From NCBI GenBank assembly GCA_025531455.1, contig JAMYHL010000020.1, forward strand, positions 186,001-250,000: a DNA stretch of 64,000 bases, given 5' to 3'. Position 1 is the stretch's first letter. Each line of letters opens with the position of its first letter. A program made the translations under genes and the position numbers. Source of the stretch: Apiotrichum sp. Y4204 (lineage: Eukaryota; Basidiomycota; Tremellomycetes; Trichosporonales; Trichosporonaceae). The notes beneath the pieces were generated by a model, which did no database searches, was not told the DNA's origin, and was given only the letters and a program-made list of their open reading frames with translations. Positions 12,009 to 21,728 of this stretch are shown piece after piece.

Positions 12009-12450
12009 CAAGCGCGGATATGCACTAGCCTCGGTCGCAATTGATCATCGCGCGTTCCTCCTCTTCGACAAGGATAACATCTTCGACATGGCAGAAGTCA
12101 TGCATTGGAGGACGCATGAAATTTTGCAGAAGTCTGCAAGCATTGCGCAAGGATTGGGAGAATGTACGAATCGTGTAAGCGGGCGTTGACGTGTATGCGA
12201 TTCCTGTTTCGGCGACTTGGCGATTCCCGTTTCGTACGAGATGCGACTGTCCCATCGAGTCGCTCCGCGAACCTGCGGGACCTCTGTTGCATTTAGAGAC
12301 CGGTTCGTAGGAGATTCCTGCACCCAGGACTCTCAGCTACGATACCCGACTCTCAGTATCTCGATATCTCCCCGCTTTGCCTCGTCGTTCGCGTTCGAGT
12401 CCGCGTCGCGAGCGCCGACGCGGGAGACGCGCCCAAATGCGTAAATATCC

Positions 12451-12547
12451 TCTTCGCTAGTATATCGGTTAGTATAATCGCCTCTCAAGAGAGAGCCTTC
12501 CAACAGGAAGATCGCGATAGAGCAGGGTTAGACTCCCTGGCGGAGAA
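12451..12547 (+). tRNA. tRNA-Glu (CTC) with a 25-nt intron; unusual T-loop
   Basis: A cloverleaf can be drawn. The acceptor 12451-12457 pairs with 12540-12546 (one G-T pair). The D stem is GTAT with a GG-containing loop. The anticodon stem ATCGC/GCGAT encloses a loop with anticodon CTC at 12484-12486. The T stem is CAGGG/CCCTG. An intron of about 25 nt (12488-12512) follows base 37 and contains GAG, which can pair with the anticodon as in typical eukaryotic tRNA introns. The T loop reads TTAGACT rather than TTCGACT, so the nearly universal C56 is A. That leaves open a decayed gene or a base error. The mature tRNA would be 72 nt before CCA addition. Confidence 0.72.
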
Positions 12548-12898
12548 GAGCTGGACGCGAGTCCCAGCGCCTTTTTCGATGTCGAGAGACGAGGTTGGCC
12601 CTCGGCCGAGATTTGCGGACGTCGCGGCCCGGGTCGGGAGCCGGGAGGTGATATCCGAGGGATGAAAAAAGTAGGTAGCCGGACATAGCAAGTACAGCCG
12701 ATGGAAGCAGCGCCGCGTATTGTGGATACACTCGTAGAGGACTTCATCTGATGAATCAGTAAGCTTGGAACAGTCAGTTTGGGTAAGGGCTCATCAGTAC
12801 CCCGCTGTGGGACCTGTGCGCCTTAGAACCTCTTGTCAAGAACCTGCTTTCCGTAAGGCCGCATCCTCGCATGTCGCATGTCAGTCCTTGCTCTATCA
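12548..12898. other. Intergenic between tRNA-Glu and the SGT1 stop codon
   Basis: About 350 bases with no supported gene. This stretch presumably holds the 3' end of the SGT1 transcript, which runs leftward into it. Confidence 0.5.
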
Positions 12899-13798
12899 TC
12901 ACAACTTCCTCTCTTCCATGCCCTCGGGAGGGCGAACGGGGACCGTACCTGTGGTGTGAGCTCTGGGAGTGAGGCTTTTGAGGGATCGACGCGGTTACGG
13001 GGTATAATTGCTAAGCACAGATCAGATGCCCACAGCAATCACATGGAATCCACGTTATTCTCCACTGCTATAGCCATTCCACTCACCTTGTCCAACAGTG
13101 CTCCAGTCCGTGCTGAGCGTCGTGCCCCCACTCTCGGTGAAGCTCTTGATCATCGCGCGCTTCGTGTTCTCGTCGGCGTTGGCATAGATCCCTGAAAAGA
13201 GCTTCTGCAGCGCAGCCTCGCCGCCCGCATTCGGCCCGTCCTCGGTGTCCTCCTCGTCGAGGTCGAGCGCAAGCTTGTCCCAGTTCTTCTTCGGCTTCGG
13301 CTTTGGCAACGCGGACGCAGAGGTGGAAGCGGAGGCCGGAGCGGGGTTGAGTGCTGGCGCGCCTGCGCGCCCAAGGACGCTGGGCCACGTGACCGGCTCG
13401 TCCTTTACCAAACTCAGCTCAATCTGAAGTTAGCAGCGAGCTAATAACGAGTATAATGATAGCTCACCTTCGTGCCAAGGACGCGCTCGCTGCATTCTCC
13501 AGGAACAATGTGTCCGGCGAGAGGGGCGAGCGTGAACGTCTGCTCCTCCCCACCGTCCAGGGCCGGCAACTCAACAGTGACGCTTGCGGCGCCGTAGGAG
13601 ACTTTCACTGCCTCGCGGAGCGGGGAAGCGCCATAGCCCTTGATGTACACCGACACGGTGACCTGCGTCGCGGTCTGGAAGAAGTCGTATCTGCCGTCAG
13701 CGAGGATGCCGACAAGGAGAGATTGAAGGAGCTTTCTTCGTAAACACTGCAGCTCCATTTACTCTCACTTACCTCGGCGAGGGAATCTCTTTTGGCAT
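12899..13798 (-). CDS. SGT1-type co-chaperone with CS and SGS domains, lacking the TPR domain
   Basis: Minus-strand exons 13773-13798, 13468-13690, 13087-13423 and 12899-12948 give 211 residues. The CS domain (about residues 8-85) starts at YDFFQT and contains the VSVYIKGY and KVSYG strands. A Pro/Ala/Ser linker follows. The SGS domain starts near KNWDKLA, contains a LQKLF..IYANAD block and GTTLSTDW, and ends RPPEGMEE. SGT1 links Hsp90 to SCF ubiquitin ligases, kinetochore assembly and adenylate cyclase. Yeast and plant SGT1 carry three N-terminal TPR repeats. None is present here: the first exon codes only eight residues before CS, and upstream sequence is the promoter shared with the next gene. 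The last exon was chosen because it alone restores the conserved SGS ending. Introns are 82, 44 and 138 nt. Confidence 0.88.
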
Positions 13799-14025
13799 AT
13801 TGGATGTTTGTAGAGTGGGTGAGAAGTGGAGAAGTGAAGAAGGACGCTACTCGTTCTTGTTTTCTTTGGCCTTCGACGGTCAGACCTCCACCCAACAACG
13901 CTCGCTCCGTCATCCACATTTTGATCCCGTCGCCACCCAAAAGTGCGCGCCAGACGACATCATCGACAAGCAGCTATTGTGTCTGTCCTCATCACCATCC
14001 TCCTTCACAACACCATGGCCTAGCC
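13799..14025. promoter_or_regulatory. Compact bidirectional promoter between SGT1 and the BRAP2-like gene
   Basis: Only 227 bases separate the divergent start codons. Both genes act in ubiquitin or chaperone biology, so shared control is plausible. An ATG-GCC-TAG mini-frame at about 14015 sits just before the BRAP2-like start and could act as a minimal upstream reading frame. Confidence 0.5.
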
Positions 14026-16123
14026 ATGTCTTCGATCGTGAGCGACGTCTACAGCATAATCATCGCCATCCACCCCGACGCAGACGCCGCAAGCAACGAC
14101 CACGACTGGCGCCTCGGCGAGATCACCGTCGACTGGGTCGACTTTACGCGCGAGAAGCGGACCGACCGGGAGGAACGCGAGCGGTGGGAGCGGAGTGAAC
14201 GGCGCGCGAGAGAAGAGAGGGACAGGGACGAACACCACGACTCTGAAGATACGGAGAAACCACCCATTCCCGGCGCCATGACGAGCAAACCGAAGCCGAG
14301 GACATCAAAGCCTCGTAAGCGTGAACGCGAACAGCGGGAGCCGCCGCGTCCCGAGACGCCCGACTCGCTCTCGCTGCAGACGTTATTAGCGCACATTCCG
14401 GGACCGAATCCTGTGGACGCTAGCTCTGCGTCGGGGGCCTCGCATGTTGGTCGCGGGGTGGTACACCTCTTCAAGCATGCCCCGCCACCTGGGCTCGTTG
14501 CCCGCCTCGAGGGCCAGAACGGCGAGGGCTCGCGACTACCAAAGGACGAGGAAGGCTGGGCGGGTGACCATGCCGAGGGGGAGGATGGGAGCCTGATTGC
14601 CATCCTTGCCGTTCCCGCGTGGATGCGCCCGGCGGACCTGATCGAGTTCCTTGGCGGATGGGTCACCTGTCTCGAAGGTGTGCGAATGATCAGGTGAGCT
14701 GCGACATCCTTTCTAGCTGACAATCAGAGAAGCTACCACCCCTAACCGCTCGATTGTCCTCCTCAAGTTCCGTGATCCCCTCCAGGCCAGCGACTTTATG
14801 GTCATCTTCACAGGGCGAGCATTCTCGACTCTGGACGCGCGTGAGACGTGTCACGCCATTCGGATTCATCATCTCATTTTGCACAAACTCGAAGACGGCA
14901 AGAACGGAGACGTGACAGTGCCAGTGCCCGCCTTCCCTCCAAGCGTGTATGCGAGCCGTGTGCGCAAGCTCCCAGAACTGCTCAAGGGAATCGATGCCGA
15001 GAAGCGCATCGAGCTGCCGTCGTGCCCTGTCTGCCTCGAGCGTATCGACTCGACAGTCACTGGTCTCGTGACACTGCCATGCGCACATACGTTTGACTGC
15101 GACTGCCTCCGCAAGTGGGGAGACTCACGCTGTCCCGTGTGCCGTGTGAGCCACCTGCTTCTTTCCTCAGCTCAGGGTAGCCGCCCGAACGCCGAGAGCC
15201 GCGACGAAGTGACGCGCCTCACTCGCTGCGGCATGTGCGATAAGACGGAGGATAACTGGATATGTGTGGTGTGCGGCGTCGTCGGCTGTGGACGGTACAG
15301 CAAAGGCCATGCGCGTCGGCACTGGGAGGAGAGCGGGCACATGCTCGCAATGGAGATTGAGACGCAGCGTGTGTGGGACTACAAGGGCGACAATTACGTG
15401 CATCGTCTCATCCAGACGAGGACGGATGGGAAGCTTGTCGAGCTGCCGAGCGCGTCATCATTGGTTACCTCGACTACTCCGACCCGACCAACTCCGCTTA
15501 GCAGGGCGCCAGATCTCATCTCCACTCCTCGGGGGTCGCCCACTCCACCACATGAAGGCCACGATAGCCCGGCATCGCCGTCCCATGCGGGCCCTTCGTC
15601 GAACGACATGGAGAAGATGTCCACTATTGAGGCCATCACCCTCGAGTATTCGTACCTCCTCTCGTCACAGCTCGAAGCGATGCGACAGCACTACGAGAAT
15701 CAGAACGAATCGCTGGCGTCGCGAATCGCCGCCCTCGAAGCGGAAAATGAGCGTGTCCGCGCCGCCGAGACAGCAGCGACGCAGGCAGAAGCCCGCCGTC
15801 TGGAGGCCGAGCGCGCGCGGGAGAAAGCCGAGGCGCGCGCCGCCAAGGCTCTCGAGCTCACACGCACGCTGCAGTCCTCCCTCGGCTCAGAACAGGCGAT
15901 GAACCAGGGCCTCACAGCACGCATCACCAAGCTCCGCACCGACCTCGACGCGGTACGCGCCGCGCGCGACGACAAGGTCGCCGAAGTCAAGTCGCTCGAG
16001 GAGACTGTGCGCGACCTCATGTTCACGCTCGAGGCCGGGATGAAGATCCAGGAAGGGGGCGGCGCGGGCGGAGAGGGCGGAGACCTGGTCGTCGTCGGCG
16101 GGAAGAAGAAGAAGAAGAAATAA
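14026..16123 (+). CDS. BRAP2/ETP1-type RING and UBP zinc-finger E3 ubiquitin ligase
   Basis: Exons 14026-14693 and 14728-16123, split by a 34-nt intron, give 687 residues. The N-terminal BRAP2 (RRM-like) region lies around residues 130-310 (SIVLLKFRDPLQASDFMV near its end). A C3H2C3-like RING follows at about 322-362 (CPVCLERID, CAHTFDCDCL, CPVC), then a UBP-type zinc finger at about 390-450 (CGMC, CVVCGVVGCGRY, H residues, DNYVHRL). A long charged coiled coil (about 525-660) and a poly-Lys tail end the protein. In animals BRAP2 retains nuclear-import cargo and dampens Ras-MAPK scaffolding. Yeast Etp1 is involved in ethanol tolerance and signalling. A possible extra 30-nt in-frame intron after the RING (15146-15175, GTGAGC...CAG) would remove ten residues. 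I left it in. Confidence 0.9.
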
Positions 16124-16415
16124 GGAGACGGATCTGAGCGAGGTCTGTTGTAGTGCGCCTGGGAGACATGCATTGAGACGTGAGAGGCATTGGAATAGAG
16201 AAGCTGCTGAACGCTGGAGGCAGGCGACAGCATGGCACAAGTAATGCACGTTCAGGCTGAGCTCTTTCCACTGCATTCCATGCACGTAAAACGCTTGACC
16301 AGCTCCCTATCATGCATGAGCACCGTGCAAGCATCTCGAGATATATCAACAACAGGACTCTTCACTTGATTCTGCGACGCCTTGTAGCCAGTTTCAAAAA
16401 TTCAGGTCGTGTCAA

Positions 16416-16521
16416 GCCCTTGTGGCCAAGTGGTAAGGCGTCTGTCTTGTATCGGAGTGGCGAGTAATATCACCACACCTGCGAAACAGAAGATTCGCGC
16501 GTTCAAATCGCGTCGGGGGCA
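16416..16521 (+). tRNA. tRNA-Thr (TGT) with a 33-nt intron
   Basis: The acceptor GCCCTTG pairs with CGGGGGC (two G-T pairs), and the discriminator is A. The D arm has GG. The anticodon stem TCTGT/ACAGA carries TGT at 16448-16450. An intron of about 33 nt (16452-16484) starts one base after the anticodon and contains ACA, able to pair with it. The T arm GCGCG-TTCAAAT-CGCGT has the canonical TTC. The mature tRNA is 73 nt. A T-run (TCGTTTTGCCGTTTTT) shortly after the 3' end fits RNA polymerase III termination. Confidence 0.92.
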
Positions 16522-16973
16522 TTTCGTTTTGCCGTTTTTGGGTCCCACACCGGGCTGCGCGCCGAGTTTCCCGCACGCACGCGGAGATGCATTGCAGTTC
16601 GAGGCGATCGAGGCATACATGCATGCAGTCTCTGTGAGCGAGCTAGCAGTTTCCGGGGTCCATTTCCGAGACACGACAGCGCGTTCCGCCGGCTTGTGGC
16701 CTTGTGGGCTCATCGGCTGAAATCGTAATCGACGTCATGGATCATCTTGGTCAATCAGTCCATGCCCGAACAAGTCGAGTCGAACTGTTCATTTATTACT
16801 CTGTCAACATTCCCAACGGAACCACCGTAGAGGCGCGCGTACAGCATTAGAGCGACGGGCATAGAAGCAAAAAAGAAGTCAAAGCGTCCGGGTTAAGTCT
16901 CAGCTGATTTGTCCCGACCCAGTGTTTAAAACGGGTCAACAACACTTACTCCTCTCACAAGTTCCCAGACGGT
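16522..16973. other. Intergenic: tRNA-Thr 3' flank and promoter of the flavoprotein gene
   Basis: 452 bases with the pol III T-run near 16526-16540 and no supported gene. The part just before 16974 should hold the promoter of the DMGO-like gene. Confidence 0.5.
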
Positions 16974-18170
16974 ATGCCGCAAGAATACGACATTGCAATC
17001 GTGGGCGGGGGCATCGTCGGCTCGTCCCTCGCCTCCCTCCTATCTCCCCGTGCGCGCGTTCTCCTCCTCGACCGCGCGCTCCGCCAACAACGAGGCTCGA
17101 CAGGCCTCGCCCCAGGCTTCGTGGGCACGTTCAATGAAATCCCACAACTCACCGAGCTGGCCCGCCGCTCTGTAGCGGTATACCGCGGCGTTCCCGGTGG
17201 ATTCCGCCCCGTTGGCGGGCTGGAGATTGCGCGCACCAAGGCCGAAGAGGAGACGATGCGCCTCCGAGCCGCCGAGGCGAAGAAACAGGGCGTCGAGGCC
17301 AACGTGCTTTCCCCCGAAGAGGCGGCCGCCCTCGCGCCCGCGTTCGTCAATCCGGCACACACCACCGCCGCGCTCCATTTCCCAGGCGACGGGACGGCGG
17401 ACGGTCCGGCGATCGCGCTGAGCGCGCAGGACGCCGCTGCTGCCGCGGGGGCGACGCTCCTGGATGCGGACGTAGAGTCTATTGCTGGCGGGGGGCCATA
17501 CGTCCTAACCACCTCCGCGGGGAAAGTACACGCGCGCTTCGTCGTCCTCTGCACGGGCGTGTGGGCGGGGCAGCTTGCGCCGTCCCTCGCCTCCGCCGCT
17601 GTCTCCGTCTCGCACCCGTACATCCTCTCTACTCCGCGGGATCCCCGCCCCGACAGCCCGTTTGTCCGCTGGCCCGCGGCGCACGTGTACGCCCGCGACC
17701 ACGGCGCGCGCGACGGTATCGGGTCGTACGCGCATAGACCGGTACATGTGCGTGCCGGGGAAATGGCAGGAAAAGGGGATGCGACGGCGAGCGACCCGGT
17801 GTTTGAGAAGGCTATCCGCCAGGCGGTGGGGTTCCTGCCTCCCGAGACTGGGGCGGGGTTCAAGGACGCGCAAGTGCACGCGTCTGGCGTGTTTACTGTT
17901 ACGCCTGACGGGCTGCCGCTTGTCGGCCGCCTCGGGGAGGGGATGTACGCCGCTGTCGGGGTGTGGATCACGCATGCGGCCGGGTGTGCGGGGGTGCTTG
18001 CGGACATGGTGCTTTCTGATCTTGGCGGGGTTAGTGATGGAGAGGGAGAGGGGGATGCGGCGCTGCGTGCGGCGCTTGATCCCCGCCGGTTCGAGGGTCA
18101 GAGCGGGGAGGAGCTAGAGAAGCAGGCGCTGGATAGGTACAATAACATCTACAACAGTGGGAAGGAGTAG
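16974..18170 (+). CDS. FAD-dependent oxidoreductase resembling the flavin domain of dimethylglycine oxidase/dehydrogenase
   Basis: Intronless, 398 residues. The N-terminal dinucleotide-binding motif is VGGGIVGSS (about 10-18). Downstream are GSTGLAPGFV, a PVGGLEIA strand, and the C-terminal TPDGLPLVGRL...GVWITHAAG FAD-contact block of the DAO superfamily. The spacing of GST..APG, the VGGLE strand and the later FPGDG segment resembles dimethylglycine oxidase, an enzyme of choline/betaine breakdown that demethylates dimethylglycine. That enzyme is about 830 residues with a C-terminal folate (GCV_T) domain. Here the protein stops after the flavin domain and the next gene is unrelated, so this is a stand-alone flavin domain. 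A sarcosine-oxidase or other secondary-amine substrate is equally possible. Codon use (GC-rich third positions) matches its neighbours. Confidence 0.75.
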   Translation: MPQEYDIAIVGGGIVGSSLASLLSPRARVLLLDRALRQQRGSTGLAPGFVGTFNEIPQLTELARRSVAVYRGVPGGFRPVGGLEIARTKAEEETMRLRAAEAKKQGVEANVLSPEEAAALAPAFVNPAHTTAALHFPGDGTADGPAIALSAQDAAAAAGATLLDADVESIAGGGPYVLTTSAGKVHARFVVLCTGVWAGQLAPSLASAAVSVSHPYILSTPRDPRPDSPFVRWPAAHVYARDHGARDGIGSYAHRPVHVRAGEMAGKGDATASDPVFEKAIRQAVGFLPPETGAGFKDAQVHASGVFTVTPDGLPLVGRLGEGMYAAVGVWITHAAGCAGVLADMVLSDLGGVSDGEGEGDAALRAALDPRRFEGQSGEELEKQALDRYNNIYNSGKE

Positions 18171-18270
18171 TGAGCCATGGGATGCATTAGATCAAGCAGG
18201 TGATGGGATACAAGCGATGTATCGAGGATGAGAGGTAGCGTGGTTGACGCCTGGGGCGTTCGCCTTGCTT

Positions 18271-18278
18271 TGACGTCA
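18271..18278. promoter_or_regulatory. CRE/ATF-like palindrome TGACGTCA upstream of the gene at 18374
   Basis: A perfect TGACGTCA lies 96 bases before the ATG at 18374, with a second TGACG half-site about 13 bases later (18284). This is one of three promoter copies in the window. The role is inferred from the motif only. Confidence 0.4.
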
Positions 18279-18373
18279 CACAGTGACGCCCGAGAAGATG
18301 CCCGCGATGAACGATGTGATTCCTCCGAAGCATCTCTTCTGTCCATCTCCACACCTCCCCCTCTCTCATCAGC

Positions 18374-19665
18374 ATGTCCTCGGATCCATCGTCGTCTACG
18401 TCCCCTGCAGGATCTGTCCCAGCTCCGACTTCGGAGTCGGCCTCAGCCCCAGTCTCGGCCCCAGCCCCGCGCGCACCCTCCCCGCCAGGCCCAGACTCCT
18501 TCGTACGCGACCCCCACAAACTCATCGTGTATGTGGTACCCTTCCCTGCGCCCTCTCTCCCGTCCTCCTCCCCCATCCCGCCACTCCGCTTCGTCCTATA
18601 CACTCCGCCGCCGCCACCGCTGCTCAAGACGCCCGACGAGCGGACGACCGCGAGAATCCAGCGCAAATGGCAGGAAGAGGTGCGCGCCGCGCACGCGACG
18701 CCCAGCGGGCTCAGCTGGAAAGCGTTAAAAGCCAAGGTTATGCGCGGCGTGGATTGGGCGGCGGGGCGGACGACGAGTGCGGATCTCGAGTTTCTGACGC
18801 GTATCCCCCGAGATGGGGAGCGCGCCGGAGAGCATTCTCACTCACCTGTGGCGAGGATCGTAGATGGCTCCGACGAGGAACCGGAGGATAAGGGCGACGA
18901 CAAAAATGATCAAAAGGATAAGGACCAGAATGACGCCACCCCCGACACGGAGCTCTGTAGCACGGTCAAGCTCGACGCCATGGTCCTCCTCTACCCGCCG
19001 ACACTCAAGTTGACCGAGGACGAACTGCGCGCCGAGTTTATCAGCAGCCTGATGCGCACAAAGTCCAAGGCGCAGCGCGACGCCGCCATCGCGACGGGGT
19101 TGTTGCCGGTCACCGCCGTGCTGGACTGGGCGCTGGTGTTTGTCGGATGGGTTTTCGGTGGGTGGATTATAAACCGAATATTTCTGACGGGTTAGGCGGG
19201 GCGCTGGAGGTCGACGCGGTATGGATGGCCAATTCTCTCCGCGGCGCCAAGACCGCACGTAGCGTGACCCGCCGCCTGGCGTCGACAAGCGAGCCGATCG
19301 CGCTCGAGTGCGTACCCTCTGATCGTGCGGCCGTGCTCGAGGCGTATCTCCTAGGCCAGTGCATATCGCGGGATGCGAAGCGGTTCGGGCGGCCGCACTG
19401 GGGGATCCCGACCGAGGCGGAGGTGATGGAGACTATTGGGTGGCAGGCGAGCGGCGCGGGTGCGAGTGGCAAAGGGGAGGGGAAAGACACCACAGAGGGA
19501 GAAGGAGAGAACACAGAGTATGAGAGCCAGAACTGGGAGGACGAGGCGTGGGAGCGCGACCAGGTCTTGCGCGACCTCCGGGACACGATGGGCAAGGCGG
19601 CGCGTGGGTGGGATCGTTGGGTTGGTCGGTTTGTGAAGAATCCCGACAAGGCGAGGAGGTCGTAG
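18374..19665 (+). CDS. Uncharacterised fungal protein with one central membrane segment
   Basis: Exons 18374-19157 and 19196-19665 join across a 38-nt intron (branch site CTGAC) to 417 residues. The first about 45 residues are Ser/Pro/Ala-rich. A conserved-looking stretch follows (LIVYVVPFP, then IQRKWQEEVR). An acidic/Lys-rich loop lies at about 170-195. One or two hydrophobic segments lie around 240-270 (LLPVTAVLDWALVFVGWVFGG). After the splice comes a basic SLRGAKTARSVTRRL segment, then a Trp-rich C-terminus (NWEDEAWERD...RDLRDTM). The exon junction falls inside the membrane segment and restores the frame exactly, which supports the model. I believe homologues exist widely in fungi but cannot name a function. 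A mitochondrial inner-membrane role is only a guess. It converges on CCT3. Confidence 0.75.
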
Positions 19666-19808
19666 TGGACAAGCCGAGTTTGTATGACTCTGACGGGTAC
19701 GAATTGATGATTTTAGTTAATGTATGCATGTTAGTACACTCTCCTATTTCCCTCTGCCTCTATCCAAACATGCATGCAATGATCTACGCTGGGCGTTATC
19801 TACTCGTC

Positions 19809-21728
19809 TCACATCTGGGGTCCGTCGGGCTGCATGTCCTCGGCATGCTCGGCCATGGTCTGGACCGCGCCGCCTCCGTGGGCGGCGGGGTTTCCAGATC
19901 CGGCGAGCACGTCGTCGACACGGAGGAGGAGCGTCGCGCTCTCAATCGCCGTCTTGAGCGTCTGGATCTTGACCGCCGCGCTCTCCAGCAGCCCGTACTT
20001 GCGCATGTCCGTCACCTTGCCCGTGTCGCCGTCAATGCCGTACATGTTCTCGCCGGCGGCGTGCTTGGCGCGCAGCTCGGTGAGCGCGCGCATGGCGTTG
20101 CCACCACAGTTCTGGACGAGTGTGCGCGGGATGACCTCGAGGGCCTCGGCAATGGCCTTGTACGGCGCACCGGCCACGCCCGGCATCGTCTTGGCGCGCT
20201 CGGTGAGTGCCACGCTGATGGCCATCTCGGTTGCGCCACCACCGGGAGCCAGGATCGGGTTGAAGACGACATTACGCGCCACCGACATGGCGTCCGCGAG
20301 GTTACGGTCAATCTCGTTAAGAATGTCCTTGGACGGGCCGCGGAGCAGGATCGTGCATGCCTTCGGCGCGGTGCACTCCTCGAGGAAGGTGAAGTACTCG
20401 TCGCCGAGCTTCTCAATGTGGAAGAGACCACAGCCGGTACCAATGTCCGACTCGCGCAGGTCGTCGACGCGGTTGACGATCGTCGCGCCGACAGCACGCG
20501 CGATACGGTTGTTGTCCGACTTGCGCACACGGCGGATGGCGGTGATAGGCGGGTCGGCCTTGAGCAGGTAGTGCTGCGCGAGGTCTGGAGTCAGGAGAGG
20601 TTCATGAGACAGAAACATCTGCGTTGCAGCACCCACCAGAGACACCCTTCTCGGTAAACACGAGGTCGGGCTTGAACTCGATAATCTTGTCACACATAGC
20701 CTTGATCTGCTCCTCCTCGATCTGAAGGAAGCGGTTCCAGTCCTCCTCCTTGGAGATCTCAATGTTTGTCTGCGACTCGCCCTTCTTGTACTCGAGGGGG
20801 CAGTCAAGGAGGACGATGCGGGGGTTCTCGATCCGCCTGCGCATCTTGGGGTGAGTGACGTCCTTGTTGACCATGACGCCCTTGAGCACACGCGAGTCCT
20901 CAATCTCGCCGCCGGGCACCTTCTCCACACGTGCGTAGCGCTTAATGTCCACCGTCTTGATGCTGAGCGCCGCACCACCCTGGGCGCTCGCGCCGACAAA
21001 CCCGCTCTCCTGCTCGGCCGTCACTGCGACAGTCTTGACGGCATCCAGCGCGAGGCGGCACATGAGGTCGGACCAGCGCGAGACGAACTTGGTGCCGATC
21101 GACGTCTTGATAAGCGAGAGCATCTCAGCCTCGGACGAGATGTCGACAGGGATGGAGATGCGGTCGATGGTCGCAAGCGCGTCGTCGAGCGCAGCCTTGA
21201 ACGCGCGGATGATGACCACCGGGTGGATGTTGCGCTCGAGCAGCGGGAGCGAGTACGCGAGGATCTCACCCGCGAGGATGATGACCGACGTGGTGCCGTC
21301 GCCGACCTCCTCGTCCTGCGTGCGCGAAAGCTCGATCATCGACTTGGCTGCCGGGTGCGCGACGTCGATTTCGCGGAGAATCGCGTGGCCGTCGTTTGTG
21401 AGTCTGGTGTCAGCGGAGCTTGAACAGCATAAGTCAGCTCACAGGATACCGCCCATGGGGTCAAGGACCATCTTGAGCATGGCCTTGGGTCCGAGACATG
21501 TCCTAATGACGTCCGCGACGGTCTGGGGTCAGCACTGCAGAATAACAAGACCCACCTTGGCGGCGACAATGTTGGCCGTCTGCGCCTTGCGGCCGTGCTG
21601 GCGCTCGGGTCCGGTGTCTGCTGTCAGCCGTGTCTGTTAGTGTCGCGCCGGAGCACGTATGTGCACGCGATGTCGCGGTTGCACGCACTCATGACCATCA
21701 TGGGCATGCCGTTCGGGAGCTGGGCCAT
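19809..21728 (-). CDS. CCT3: T-complex protein 1 subunit gamma (CCT3 chaperonin)
   Basis: Five minus-strand exons (21689-21728, 21556-21617, 21443-21522, 20637-21403, 19809-20584) give 574 residues, near the family norm of 540-560. Introns are 71, 33, 39 and 52 nt. Group II chaperonin signatures are clear: the N-terminal NTGPERQHGRKAQ, TCLGPKAMLKM, LTNDGHAILREI, the ATP-site motif DEEVGDGTTSVI, and GGGATEMA with the C-terminal nucleotide-binding part. The subunit is one of eight in the cytosolic TRiC ring that folds actin, tubulin and WD40 proteins. Exon 1 was fixed by choosing the second AG (CAGCAG), which alone restores the conserved VMN start region. The last about 25 residues (HAEDMQPDGPQM) are a low-complexity tail. 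Confidence 0.95.

Larger units (their letters stand above)
11759..12450. other. Intergenic: cyanase promoter region and flank of tRNA-Glu
   Basis: These 692 bases have no supported gene. They contain the cyanase TATA-like element and the CRE-like palindrome listed separately. The half next to the tRNA is AT-richer than its surroundings. Short overlapping frames on both strands have no recognisable motif. Confidence 0.55.

Noticed and set aside
19548..20657. 369-codon plus-strand frame over CCT3
   Set aside because: It is antisense to the conserved chaperonin exon and has no recognisable motif.
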